From Cliona cf. orientalis (Eukaryota > Porifera > Demospongiae > Clionaida > Clionaidae): a DNA stretch of 64,000 bases. Numbering within the stretch: the stretch's first letter is position 1; every line of letters starts with the position of its first letter. The DNA is taken from contig OZ005699.1 in assembly GCA_963930775.1 (NCBI GenBank), positions 4,981,501 through 5,045,500 on the forward strand, given 5' to 3'. A program made the position numbers and the translations under genes. The notes beneath the pieces are model-generated. The model worked only from the letters and a program-made list of their open reading frames with translations. It was not told the DNA's origin and searched no databases. Of the stretch, positions 22,228 through 33,900 are shown piece after piece.

Positions 22228-23254
22228 TTATTCAATTGTTTCTGTACTTGTAAGTAATGGTTTAAGTATAGGGATGAAAGAGCCAGAAGGTTGACAAACA
22301 AAATCGAGCTGCAAAGAGTGACGACTAATGGGGTGCACTCTTTGAAGAAACCTATGAAAATATGTACATGTAGAAATGTACGTACCTACATGTATATGTA
22401 CTTGGTCATCATGGCCCTTGCTTGCTAATTTCTTGGCACTTTTATCCACACTTAGTCATGCATGCCACTGAGTATATAACCCAGTAGTGAATGATTGCCA
22501 CTGCCTAGTCTCCCCTTTCATGTACGTGAAAGGGGGCTGGGGACAAGACTAGCCACTGCCATGGCTCCAACTCTAGATGAATAAAAGCACTCTTGGTAAA
22601 AGACTATTTTCAAATGTTGCCCAATTTAGGACGTCTACAATGCAGCCTTTACTGTCCTTGAGCCATGCTGTATTCATACATGTACCTTTCAACCTCAATG
22701 ACGATGACCTTTACCAGCCATGGTCTAACCCGTGGTGTTTGAGTACATGTACAAATACATGCATGTACTGTATTTAGTAGCCATGACTACTATTAATTTC
22801 AGTCTTGTTGGAGTGAAGCTACTAATCGAGTGCGGCTTTTGTTTGATTTGTAGCAATACCTCTTGATGATATTAAGACGATAGGCTTGCATTTCAAGACT
22901 GACTATGGAATCATTGAGATGATATTATGATTGAGAAATAAACAGCAGAATTTAGCCAGGGAATTCTCTGCCATGTTTTTGCCTCAAACTAACGATCATT
23001 CGTGGCCTGTGATTGTGGCCACACTCACTTAATTGTGTTTGCACATGAGTGCGGCTGCTACATGTATTTGAGGGTGGCTACTCTATTCGAATAAATACAA
23101 TAAATACACACGTACACAGCTTCCAGTTTCTCATAGGTTTGTACGAGTCTTGATTCAAATTTCTGATCTTTTTTTGTTTTGGGGGGGGGGGGGGGGGGGA
23201 GGGCTGCCTCCCCACACACTATCAAATTTTACACATGTAGCTGAGATTGCTTAC
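22228..23254. other. Non-coding PIP4K intron 1
   Basis: No gene or TIR pair recognised. Contains a long G run at 23,180-23,200. Confidence 0.5.
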
Positions 23255-23389
23255 GCTATGTTGAACTCCCCACATCAGTACAGCAAGGCTAGGATCCTTG
23301 CTACGGAATACTCTTTTCTTCTGCTGTTTGGCTTTAAAATGTTTCTTTGGCTTGAGCCCAGCTCCACCCTTGCCTCCTCTTCCTGGCAT
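23255..23389 (-). CDS. PIP4K2: PIP4K2-like phosphatidylinositol-5-phosphate 4-kinase, exon 1
   Basis: Start ATG at 23,389. Encodes 45 residues: a basic Gly/Lys-rich N-terminus ([18 protein letters not shown]) then [19 protein letters not shown], matching the FRASDPLLSVLMWGVNHS signature of animal PIP4K2A/B/C. Donor GTAAGC follows. The enzyme phosphorylates PI5P at the 4-position to give PI(4,5)P2, in cytosol and nucleus. Exons 1-3 supply the first 109 residues or so, that is the dimerisation and early catalytic part; kinase-lobe exons are off the left edge. The vertebrate paralogue cannot be told apart, as expected for a pre-duplication lineage. Introns of 3.9 kb and 11.9 kb are filled with mobile DNA. 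Confidence 0.92.
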
Positions 23390-23499
23390 TGCAGCTGTCT
23401 CTTTCTTACTAAATAGATGCAATAACAAATTGATATCAATGTACATATTATACTATACACATATATACCCACCCTGCATACATGTACATATTATTATTA

Positions 23500-23581
23500 T
23501 ACCGTTATTCGGGATATTTTCACCGGTAAAATATTTAGCTTGTAAAAATTTTTAATGGCGAGAATTTCGCGATCTACGGTA
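23500..23581. mobile_element. 82-bp TA-flanked mini-MITE (TACCGTTATTCGG ends)
   Basis: TACCGTTATTCGGGATATTT at 23,500 is imperfectly mirrored by CGCGATCTACGGTA ending at 23,581. It sits about 110 bp upstream of the PIP4K start codon, so it may lie in the 5' UTR or promoter. Confidence 0.55.
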
Positions 23582-23589
23582 TAAGCCTC

Positions 23590-24215
23590 GTGCTCATTCA
23601 AAGTTCTTGCATAGGTATTTGTCTTGTGCCCAAGTGCATTGATTTCCTCAGCATTGTATATACGTACATGTGTACAAGAATAGGCTGGGGATAAGGTAAA
23701 TGCTTGATAAACGAAACTCAACAGGAAAATTTCACAGCACCTGAGATAGCTTCATCAATTTTAGGGAAGGTTTCTGAGAGAGGGTCCAGGGTTCCCCCAT
23801 GCAGTACTGATATCACCAGCATATTTAGCTTGAGCATCATGAGTAGTCACAATGCGATTAGCTTGAATAGGTGTGGTCAGGTATGTACATGTAATGGCCG
23901 GTGCAGCTAATCCAACTGGTATATAAACAAGCTCTAGTAATAATAGTTTGATACTACCCAGATTATGACTAAGTAAGGAGAAAAACATTCAGAACACTTC
24001 GTTGATATATTTATCCTCAGTATATACTATAAAAATATTTGTGGAATTTCTTTTGTTATATGCAACAGAGAAAGCAATTGGGCAATGACAATGCTGTCGA
24101 TGAAGTGCTTTAGACCATAGATCATATAGACTACGTAAACGTCAGCGTCGTACTCTGGTTCATAAAGAAGGGCTGACTTGAGAAACTCTCTGGTTGATGT
24201 TTGACCCATCTACAG
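23590..24215 (-). other. Possible unrecognised coding exons upstream of PIP4K
   Basis: Minus-strand open stretches look more protein-like than their surroundings: EEINALGHKTNTYARTLNE (near 23,600-23,660), TTPIQANRIVTTHDAQAK (near 23,820-23,880) and REFLKSALLYEPEYDADVY (near 24,130-24,190). Splice-like boundaries exist (TTAG at about 23,970; CTGTAG at about 24,211), but I cannot chain them in one frame and I do not recognise the family. They could be a decayed gene, an unknown host gene or chance. Confidence 0.25.
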
Positions 24216-24305
24216 GTCCCAGGAAAGTTCTACAAGAAAAATCCACGACCCACCTACAAGTCAACTCAGAAAACCTGCCCAGTTCATGCTCCATACTATT
24301 ATAAC

Positions 24306-24673
24306 GAATAAAATTGAAGGATGAAGTAGGAATGGCAGGGTCAAAGAGTAAACAAATATGATTTATAGGGATAATCACATCCTTTATACTGCACATCCCT
24401 ACGCTTGCTTTTCTGCACATATATTGATGTTGACTTGTTTGTGCTGTCCAATGAGCATTCTTGACTTGCATGTGGGAGTTTATAATTATTGTCCCCTGTC
24501 ACTGATGGCTTGGGATAGTCAGTTTGGATTCAGTCGCATTATTACTACTTTTGCATCCCCTGCATATAGCTACTCAAAAACGCAAGCATAGGGATGTATA
24601 GTGGATGTGATTATCCCTACAAATCTTGCTTGTGTGCTTTTTGACCCTGCCAATTCCTACTTCATCCTTCAAT
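24306..24673. mobile_element. TIR element D, copy 2 (~370 bp)
   Basis: AATAAAATTGAAGGATGAAG at the left, mirrored by CTACTTCATCCTTCAAT at the right; inner arms CATCCCTACGCTTGC / GCAAGCATAGGGATG. No ORF. Confidence 0.8.
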
Positions 24674-25004
24674 GAAACTATTTGGTTTGGGGAGAAATTT
24701 TAAGTACATGTAGTTTCACTTTAATTTTTAATTTTATCATCTATCTTTGTCACTGAAGTACTGAGCAGGCTGACTGCTGAATCAAGGGGCTGCGCCTAAG
24801 GAGTGGCCACTCCTCAAGCTGCTATGATCGATTCAGCGCAACACCAGCACTACACTAATACTATAGCCTAGCAGTCGCTCCGCATGTGTGCGTAGTGAGT
24901 CGACTGTTAGCTGCTAGCTACCACACTCACATTGGCCTAGCGCGCAAGCACCTGACTAGGCCACAGATACTGATCATGAGCTGGATCATGGATGCAGTGG
25001 AGCA

Positions 25005-25440
25005 CGCTATCACCATGGTAACACATTTGAGCATGCGCATTATATTACGATAAAATGATGTATCAGACACACCCAACCGTTAATGTGCCATATACATCTG
25101 TACACCCACAATTATGTAACTGTCAAGATAATGCAAAATTAGCGGCCACTGCACTGTGTGTTATATACTGGAGTGGATTATGCTCAACTTAAGATGAGAG
25201 GTCAAGGCAGTCTTGAGTTAGCCCTGGAAATTCAGTGAAAGATGTTTTTGAATATCTGGTTCTGATGAATGATAGATAGGTAATTTGATAGATAGATAAT
25301 TTGCTGGAGATTATGACTTTAAACTTAAAAAAATTCACAAAGTTACCTGTTTTGAGATATTTGGGTGTTTGTAATGTATTACATATATGGGAGTGTCCGT
25401 GCCATTCCTACATGTACTTATAGAATCTACCGACTCTAAG
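25005..25440 (-). repeat. Dispersed repeat D2, minus copy
   Basis: Runs CCATGGTAACACATT ... GTCTTGAGTTAGCCCTGG ... GGGTGTTTGTAATGTATTAC ... TCTACCGACTCTAAG, the reverse complement of 20,636-21,060. Confidence 0.75.
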
Positions 25441-26230
25441 ACACTATGACCAAATCACTAGTGAGTTATATCTTGAGTCATTATCATGCTAAGCCTTTCT
25501 TTGATAAATAGATCTGGAACAAGCATAACTGAAGCCCATGCCCATCATCTATCTGTGCGTATACTACATCACTGTAGGCATATTTTCGTGGATGAAATTT
25601 TCGTAATTACCAATTCAATCACAAAATTAAAGAAAATTAGCATGCCACAAAATTACAGCCCCCTAGTGCTCCTTTTTTACCCCAGAATTGAAATGCAACT
25701 GGTTTGTATAAGTGTCCTACCCTCCCCCACCTTTTAATCCTCAGAGAAGACATGGTCAGATATTATGCTGTTGCGCAGCGTGTTCACACGTGTACGTGTT
25801 CACACATGTACGATTTGTGGGTTGTCAAGCGGGTGTGGCATCAAAATTTTTGTACGGATTGCTCAATACCCCCCACCCTTAATTTGCCTAATCTGATCAT
25901 GACCATTCACCCACATGCAAACTAATAGTACAGGGCCATAGGAAGGGTTTTACAACTGGGGAGGCTCTAGGTATGAAGAGCTTTGTGATAACTAAGCCGC
26001 GCAAAGTGTGCGCGCAAAATCTTTAAGCCATGCCCAAAAATAATTAAACCACGCCCAAAATCGCACCGTTCCGCGATTGTGAGCAACTCTATAGGCTTAT
26101 CACCTATCGCAGGACTGTGGCTTGCGCTCATACCTAGATCGACGAACTTGCTGAATCAGTACCAGCTGTTTTGCGTGCGGTTTGCATACTAATCGTGCGC
26201 ATGTGCGTACATGCATATGTCATAATGATA
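25441..26230. other. Intergenic, nothing recognised
   Basis: No conserved exon or TIR pair seen. Confidence 0.45.
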
Positions 26231-26239
26231 TGGTGTTGA

Positions 26240-27130
26240 AATGGAAGGCACAAAAAGTGGGGCGGCTCAAGCCGCCCCTGCCGCCCCGCCTCCGACGGCC
26301 ATGTAGCAAACAGTTCCCCTGGATATTGAAGGTCCCCCTTCTCAACATCAGTGCATGGATAATGCAGCAGCATCTGTGCCTGCCACAAATAGTCCCCCTG
26401 GACATTGATCGTCCCCTTCTCAACATCAGCGCATGGAAAACGGTACTTTATACAGGTAGACAGAGCAGTAATGAAGCTATAATTATGATCTTAGTCAGTT
26501 CTACTGATGATTCTTGCTTCTCCTGCTGCAAATCGCCATCTCGCTAGCCATACCCTTCAATCTCAAGGGGTGTGGCACGCGAGAGATGCAATGATGGCCC
26601 ATCCTGGCTTTATGGCAGTGGCAACCATTGCCCATTTGAGCAAAGATAACGCTGCAGTTTGATACACATTAACCTCATCTTTGTATCACGCTCAACCTTT
26701 AGCCTTTTGGGTGGGCTATGTATTGCGCATGCTCTAATGCTTGTGCAAGGGGGACCGTCTGTGACTATGGGGGTCCAATTTTAGTGGAAATGGACAGTCC
26801 GGGGGGACCTTTTATTTCATGACAGTGTATCCATAATCACATCATATAAATTTGGCTAGTTTGACCAGCAGTTTTTTGGGCGCACATATGTACATTTTGT
26901 AGCTTCATCCCCAGACCTTCTGGGGACCAGGCTACATAGCACAGATGCCCATGCACTGATGTGAGAACATCAATGTCCAGGAACTGCATGTGGCAAGCAT
27001 AGACGCCGCTATAATATTATCCATGCACTGTCAGATGTTGAGAGGGGGACAGGTTGTTCAGGCACCAATGGTCCGGGGACCATTTATTCCCGATATGGAT
27101 GGTCCAGGGGGACCATCGATAGCACGACAA
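26240..27130. repeat. Cluster of GGTCCCCC/CATGCACTG words, direct and inverted
   Basis: Two direct copies of 'CCCCTGGAYATTGAWSGTCC..CTTCTCAACATCAGYGCATGG' at about 26,310-26,435, and inverted counterparts at 26,945-27,120 (CCATGCACTG..AGATGTTGAGAGG, GGTCCAGGGGGACC). Looks like a diverged TIR element with tandem subterminal repeats. No gene. Confidence 0.55.
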
Positions 27131-27778
27131 TACCAATACATGCAGGCACTCTCATGATATTATTGGTATCATGTAGCCTAGTTCGTCCCCAGGCAGGACT
27201 ATTAAGAGATCTTGCCTCCTAATAGATAGGCGACAAGGTGTGAAGGTCTGGCTTACAGGATTAACTGTACGCACGGGTTAACTATATTATTATTCATTTT
27301 ATTCCCTCTGATCACATACTAAACGCAGCATAAACAGCGATCTAGCTTACCTTCAGCCCCCAACTTCGCGTAGTCTCCAACGTAGATCGGGAATGAGGTT
27401 CATACATCACGATCATGTCACGTCAGTTCTGGGCTCTAGTCCCCAGACCCCACCTATGCTCCGCCCATGCCCCAGGCACCGGGAAAATCTCGAGGACAGC
27501 CGATATGCGATCCCCTCGGCCTCGGATCGAGGAAATTTTTCTGGAGGGGCTCGCGCGCGAGCTGGCTCGAGGACAAGCCCTGCCATACAGACCCTGGAGT
27601 CTAACATATAAATAAGGACCTTTGAGACTAACCCAGGCCCCATTCCCCTGATCTTCTCATAAATGGCGGGGGGGGACTCATAGTAGGCGACGACCTTTTC
27701 CCTGTTTTTCCACCCCTGCACTGCACAGGAGGACATACATGTATAATCTATGGTCTGGAGACAGCTAGCTAGCCGAGA
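27131..27778. other. Upstream region of TAMM41
   Basis: GC-richer than its surroundings (27,400-27,600) with CTCGCGCGCGAG palindromes. It ends at the TAMM41 start and presumably contains its promoter and 5' UTR. I see no clear TATA box. Confidence 0.4.
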
Positions 27779-27901
27779 ATGACAATGAAGCTACATTTGA
27801 TGAAGGAGGTCTGTATCAAATTGTTGCGATCGCATTTTCCTCCAGTTGAATTTGCGTTTGCATATGGATCGGCAGTATTTAAACAACATAGTAGGACTAA
27901 G
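27779..27901 (+). CDS. TAMM41: TAMM41 exon 1
   Basis: 41 codons from ATG 27,779. Two later in-frame ATGs (codons 3 and 8) could also start the protein. Carries [20 protein letters not shown], the N-terminal nucleotidyltransferase strand and G-S loop. Donor GTACAA is weak but phase 0 fits exon 2. No long mitochondrial presequence is seen, as in other Tam41 proteins. Confidence 0.92.
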
Positions 27902-30900
27902 GTACAAAGTCTTATTGCTACCAGCGCCACTTGTCATTGGATATTAATATTATTGTCATTCTAATTATAGCGCCCAAGTACAGTTATCATTGGGTGTCCA
28001 GAATACCTACCCAGACTACAATACGTAGAGTTGGCAAACTCGACAGTGCATGTTTTGCTGGAAACAGTTATCCAAGACTAGCCCCTTTATAAGAGAGGAA
28101 GGGTCTGGTGCAGTTCACATCAATGACTTGTTCTAAATAGACCAGGCTTGAGGGGGGGGGGGGTATTGTATTAAAAATGTACCATCAGGGACAGTGGAAG
28201 CATTTTTTAGTTGGTCAGGCCAGATATTTGGAAGATAATGGCGCATGAAGCGCACCGTGAAATTTTTACCCTTTTAATAATATTCATGACCATGACGTCA
28301 TCGATGTAATACAGCTGTGGTGTGCGCACTTGCCTAGTGCCTGCATTCGACAGTGCGCTGTATTGTACACAGACACCCGCATGCACGAAATATCCAACAT
28401 GGCTACACCCCTCATTTTCAACTAGAATTGTGGGCTGGCTCTATGAATAAATTATCCTGCCAAAAGTGGTCTGGACCAGCTGGACCGGCAATGCTGCCCC
28501 TGACCATATAAAATAAAGGTCCAGATTTACTGCAGTTGATCGCCACAAGCTGTTTAATTTGATAAAAGCGTGTATAAGTTTACGCCGAGTTGAACACCTG
28601 ATAGGAGTCAACAGATTAAATATATACGACATATTGCAAGGTGGTTCGGGGCCACATGACTTGTGTATTGTACTTGTTTTTACAAGCATAGGGCATGTGC
28701 TCCTGCATGGGCAAGTATGTTATTAAAATATAAGGCTTTCATTATCCTGCGTGCATGGGAAAATTTTTTTCTGCTTAGTGTGTCAACTTGCTTGATTAAA
28801 AAATTTCTATAGTTTGAAAATCGTCCCTAACTAGCACTGCAATACGTAACTCAAGGACACAGATAAGAATATGACTCCTTACCAAACTCAACTTGGGCTG
28901 CTATCATTGACCAGCATTAAAGTACGTACCAACTAGCAGTGGCGTCCCCAGGATTTAAGGGAGGGGGGTGCTAAGACATTCACGCGCAAAGCGCGCGCAC
29001 GCAAAAGATTTAGCCACGCCCCCAAAACGTTGACCACACCCCTAATTAAACGCGTTCTTGAAGGTAGCTGGCTGACAAAGAAGGCTGTTTTAGGCCAAAT
29101 CGCGACGAGAAACTGCAGTTTTGGGAGCGAATTTAGAAGCCAGTAAGGTTATTATTGGTAGTAGCCTCCAGTCATCGATTATCTGATTCAGTAACAATAT
29201 TAAATTTTGTTACTGAGCTACTGAACTGGCTGTTGTGCCAGCATGGTGCCAGAGCTGATGGGGGTGCTCCAGCACCCTGAGCACCTCCCTGGGTACGCCA
29301 CTGACTAGGGTGGGGGAAAGGCTATGTACATGTACATATGTATATACACTGATTACGAATATCAGAGGAACTTTAAGTTACTGTTGACGTATATACATGT
29401 ATATGAAACAGTTGATCACATCCCCAGTAGCCGCATAGGTCTGATGGTGCAGTAAAAATCATCAATGTACCGTACTCGCTGTACTGTTCTCGTTTAGCTT
29501 AACCGACACAGCAATGTACAGAATGAATGATACAACACAAAATGCATGATTTTATACCCAGGTACTAATAAGATAATACTTCCTGTACAGTTACATAACA
29601 CTATACAAAGATAACCACTAACTAGAGCTCTATAGAGCACATACCCCGCGCACTCTATAGCCACGTACTGTAGCGTAGTACTGCAACACTGCAGCAGAGC
29701 TGTTTTATGACCTGACGACCCTTTCCAATACTGAGCTTGAGCATGCGCAGTCGCATCAGTATGCTAAAAGAGTGGGTGTGGTCAATAAACCACAGGCATG
29801 TTGAACAGAAAATGCACGATTTATAGCACTAGTAAGCCTTTTTGAGGAATTCGAAGCCCGTACAAACCAGTTTTTCACCGATATCTATCGATTGGTTATG
29901 CTTATAGCACGCATAGACACCTAGAACTCGAGATCTGGCGATTTTCGTGCCGACGACGACAACGACGACAGACGGACAAACCGATTGCTTTACCCCTTGC
30001 GCATGCGCGCGGGGTAATTACAAAAACATTACATAACATGTCCTCACATCTCCAAGTCAATTATTAGAAACAGTCATAAGGCTGTCTGGCGGTTTTGAAA
30101 CTCGCGAGGTATGTTCCTGATCCAAAAATGGATGAAAATTTCCATATAGAATCATCCAAAAATGTTTCTTGACATCAGTTCCTGGATGAAATTTGTATGA
30201 TGCAAGTAGCATCCATTATTGGATATTTCTTATCATCACTTTCTGGATGAAAGTTACATAATACAATTATCATCCATCATTGGATGTTTCTTTGTATCAA
30301 TTTTTGGATGAAAGTTGTATAATAAATTTAGCATCCATTTTTGGATGTTATTTGTTATCAGTTTCTGGATGAATTTTCATTCTGTCATAATCACCAATGT
30401 TTAATATTGTGTAAGTTGAAACAATGAATAATTATAATTATACTATATACAACAAAAAATATTTTTCAGATGATCAATTTTCTTATATAGTCCGTGTCCT
30501 AACCTGGAGGGCATAAAAGATGCACTCTCCTACAAGTTCAGAAGAGGTCAGAATTGTTGTGCCGTGTGCACAAACAAGGTTGCCAGGGCCTAGGGGCCAT
30601 AGAGATGCATTCTCGAGCTCGACAAGTGAAAAAAAATCAAAGCATAAAGCTAGATTTGAACCCGCTACTATTCCACACGCAAGAGCCCCAACCACTACAC
30701 CACCGCTGTGTCGCTGCTGCCAATCATTATTCCCCCCCTTCATTTAGACAAACCCTAGAGACTAACCCTGCTAACCATTGGCAACCCATCCCCAAACCCC
30801 CAGCCCCTCCCCCCTTTCATACACAAACCCTAGAGACTAACCCTGCTAACCATTGGCAACCTATCCCCAAACCCCCTAGCCCCTCCCCCCCTTTCATAGA

Positions 30901-33900
30901 CAAACCATAGAGACTAACCCTGCTAACCATTTGCAACCCAACCCCACCCCCAGCCCCTCCCATCCATGCGCACGTTTTGCGCCGATGTTGCGTGCGCCTC
31001 CCTATGGCCATTCCAGCACGGAGCCATTGTGGCACGCTACACCTACATCAGAATAAACGAAGATTCTTTTCGGACAATTTAACTGTTCGGTAAAACTTGC
31101 CGACGTTTCGACTAGATGCTCTAGTCATCCTCAGGGCAAAAGTGAAGCGAGGTGCGAAAAGGGTGGTGCTCTTATAGGCGTGGCTACTGCGATCGCGCGC
31201 CCATGCGGCTGGGTGCAGAGGGTGGAGCGCCGGCGCAATTAGTGCTAGCGCGGTTACCCCCGTCCCCTAGTTTCTTCATCATTGCGATCCAACAGCCTGG
31301 TAGCTCGTAGCCCCCGTCTCGATTAAGCCTGTTGTTTGCTGGGGTCTTCTCGATGTGTAAGGCTTCCTCTACCTTTAGCTGGACAGGTCTGGCAGCCCTG
31401 TCCAGCACTCTGGTTGCATCCCAATCCACTTGGTGTTGCTGGTCCCACTGGTGCTCGGCTATGGCAGACTTTCATGTGTCCCCCTTGTTGCATGCATCCC
31501 GATGCTCTTTGACTCGCGTCTCTAGGCGCCTCTGCGTTTCCCCAACGTACACTGGCAGGGGGATCTGGTAGACCACACCTGCCAGTTTCTCCTTGGGGAG
31601 GGGGTCCTTCACTTTGGTGAGCAGTGAGCGGAGAGTTGGGCCCGATTTGAAGACAACCCGTAGGTCGAGCTACTCACAGGCCTTCCTGATCCGCTCACTC
31701 ACACCGCTTACGTATGGGATGACTGCCAGTGGTGGTTTCCTCTCATCCTCCTGGGATCGTTTGTCGTCTGATTCCTCATCCAACTCCTCCGGTGGCGTTG
31801 GTGGTTCCTGTATGGAAGAGGAGATGGCACGGATGAAGGTTAAGGGTTCTGTTTGAAAGTGGTGGTGAGGTGGGGGCGGGGGCAACCGCGCTAGCGCTAA
31901 TCGCGCCGGCGCTCCACCCTCTGCACCCAGCCGCATGGGTGCGCGAGCGCAGCAGCCACGCCTATAAGAGCACCACCCTTTTCGCACCTCGCTTCACTTT
32001 TGCCCTGAGGATGACTAGAGCATCTAGTCGAAACGTCGGCAAGTTTTACCGAACAGTTAAGTTGTCCGAAAAGAATCTTCGTTTATTCATGCAGAGCAAC
32101 TGAGAACGATGTCACTTCATACACCTACATCTATTTTTCCTCTTTTATCCATATTTGAAACTGCAAGAAATAATTTAAGGTACCATTAAATTGCGTGGGC
32201 GTGAGGTGGGGGATATGACACCTAAACCACATCAAAGTCATTAGTGAGGTGCATGTTGTGTAACCACGCCCTTTTAATTGCACAGGTCTCAGGGGTGTGG
32301 CTGATAGAGCCGGAAGTGTTCATTTAATATCCTCCATGGACCGGAAGCCGAGCCGGAAGGGAGGGGCCAGGCCACGCCCAAAACAGCCCCACCCTGTTCC
32401 CCAAGGACCACCATTCTCAATCAAGTGCCTACTAACCACCGGATGTCCACCGGAAGCCCACAATCAATCCCAATTAAAACACACAGCTTCCTCAAGGCCA
32501 AAACACACACAAACACTTGGAGGCCGTTCTGCCACACCGCCCACGCAAGAGCTCACCTCATTTCCTGTGTGGGCGGAGTGACAACACGTCATCGCAACCA
32601 CATCCGCTTCAAACCATCGTCAGCTTCCGTCCAGCCGTACGGGCCCCTCGATCGCACCGCCGTACAGTGCCTCATTAACAGACATGGCCTCACCTTTGAC
32701 CTCCTGCCACGCCCCCAAAGCCTCCTCGCGGGGTTCAAAGGTCACCACCGCTTCCGGGACACGCCCACCTATCGCCGAGGCCAAGTCCCAGGCGCCGATG
32801 TCCAAGCACTGGCCCGTGAAGCCACGCCCAATCGGAAGCAATAAAACCTGCATTAACGCACACGCACACACTCCACACAGTGCCAGGAACACGCCCACAT
32901 GCTTAATTAGGCCTAATAAACTTTTTTTTTTTTTTTTTTTTTTTTTTAAGTCGTTGCGGTTAATAGTTAAGAAAGAATGCTTTGATCTTGCTTTGATGTG
33001 GGCAATTACCGGCCTTTTCTTTAGGGGCCACTTCCGGTCGCTAATTACACGCGCATAATCATCCCTGGCCGATTCTGGACACGCCCACCTTCGACCAAAA
33101 GCACTCGTATGGCCTCTTCGGCCACGCCCCTTCACGATTCGCTAATTGAATTAGCCATTCCTGACGCTCACGCCCACGCAATTAAATGGTACCTTAACCT
33201 GAAGCATAAAATTCTCAAACAAGATAACATCCAATAGTGGATGATAATTGTAAGTTTCATCCAGAAAATGATGGCAAGAATCATCCAGTAAGGGATGATC
33301 GTTTCTTTACATAATTTTCATCCAGAAAGTGATGATAAGCTACATCCAACAATGGATGATAATTGAACTGTATAAGTTTCATCCAGAAAATGATGACAAG
33401 TTGTATCCAACAATGGATGATAATAATATTATACTGTATAAGTTTCATCCAGAAAGCGATGGCAAGAATCATCCAGTAAGGGATGATCGTTTCTTCATAT
33501 AATTTTCATCCAGAAAATGATGACAAGTTACATCCAACAATGGATGATTATTGTATCATATAAGTTTCATCCAGAAAGTGATGATAAATAACATCCATCC
33601 AACAGTGGATGATTATTGTATCATATAAGTTTCATCCAGAAGTGATGACATAAAGCATCCAATAATGGAAGAAAAAGGCCACATCCAATATTGGATGAAC
33701 AGAATCATCCAATATTGGACGATTATAGATGACATCAGCCTCTCTATAGAGAGAGCTATGTAATAATCATCCAAATATGGATGATTCTGACATACCCGTA
33801 AATAATCATCCAAACATGGATGATTTTATATGGAAATTTTCATCCATATTTGGATTCTGACTATACCTGAACTCGCCCACTTCGGGTAACTCGACCATCA

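Larger units (their letters stand above)
30120..33855. mobile_element. 3.7-kb element with inverted minisatellite arms (ATCCA...TGGATGA)
   Basis: Ends ATCCAAAAATGGATGAAAAT (left) and its counterpart ATTTTCATCCATATTTGGAT (right) are inverted. Left arm 30,120-30,382 and right arm 33,228-33,855 are tandem arrays of about 55-bp units alternating TCATCCAGAAANTGATG and CATCCANYANTGGATGA, in opposite orientation. No gene of its own is left. The interior holds a SINE-like unit, a Penelope-like fragment and a TTAA-flanked element. Inserted in the gypsy 3' region. Confidence 0.75.

Noticed and set aside
20636-25440. A 4.8-kb composite transposon bounded by inverted D2 repeats
   Set aside because: PIP4K exon 1 lies between the arms and other D2 copies occur singly, so the inverted arrangement is probably incidental.
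27393-27736. Open frames upstream of TAMM41
   Set aside because: GC-rich region with low stop density on both strands; no homology and no splice logic.
32297-33135. Overlapping long frames on both strands in family G
   Set aside because: They result from the GC-rich, stop-poor interior of a non-autonomous TTAA element; no transposase motif is visible.
30120-33855. CRISPR-like array (regular palindromic repeats)
   Set aside because: Units are tandem without unique spacers and lie in a eukaryotic intron; they are inverted minisatellite arms of a mobile element.
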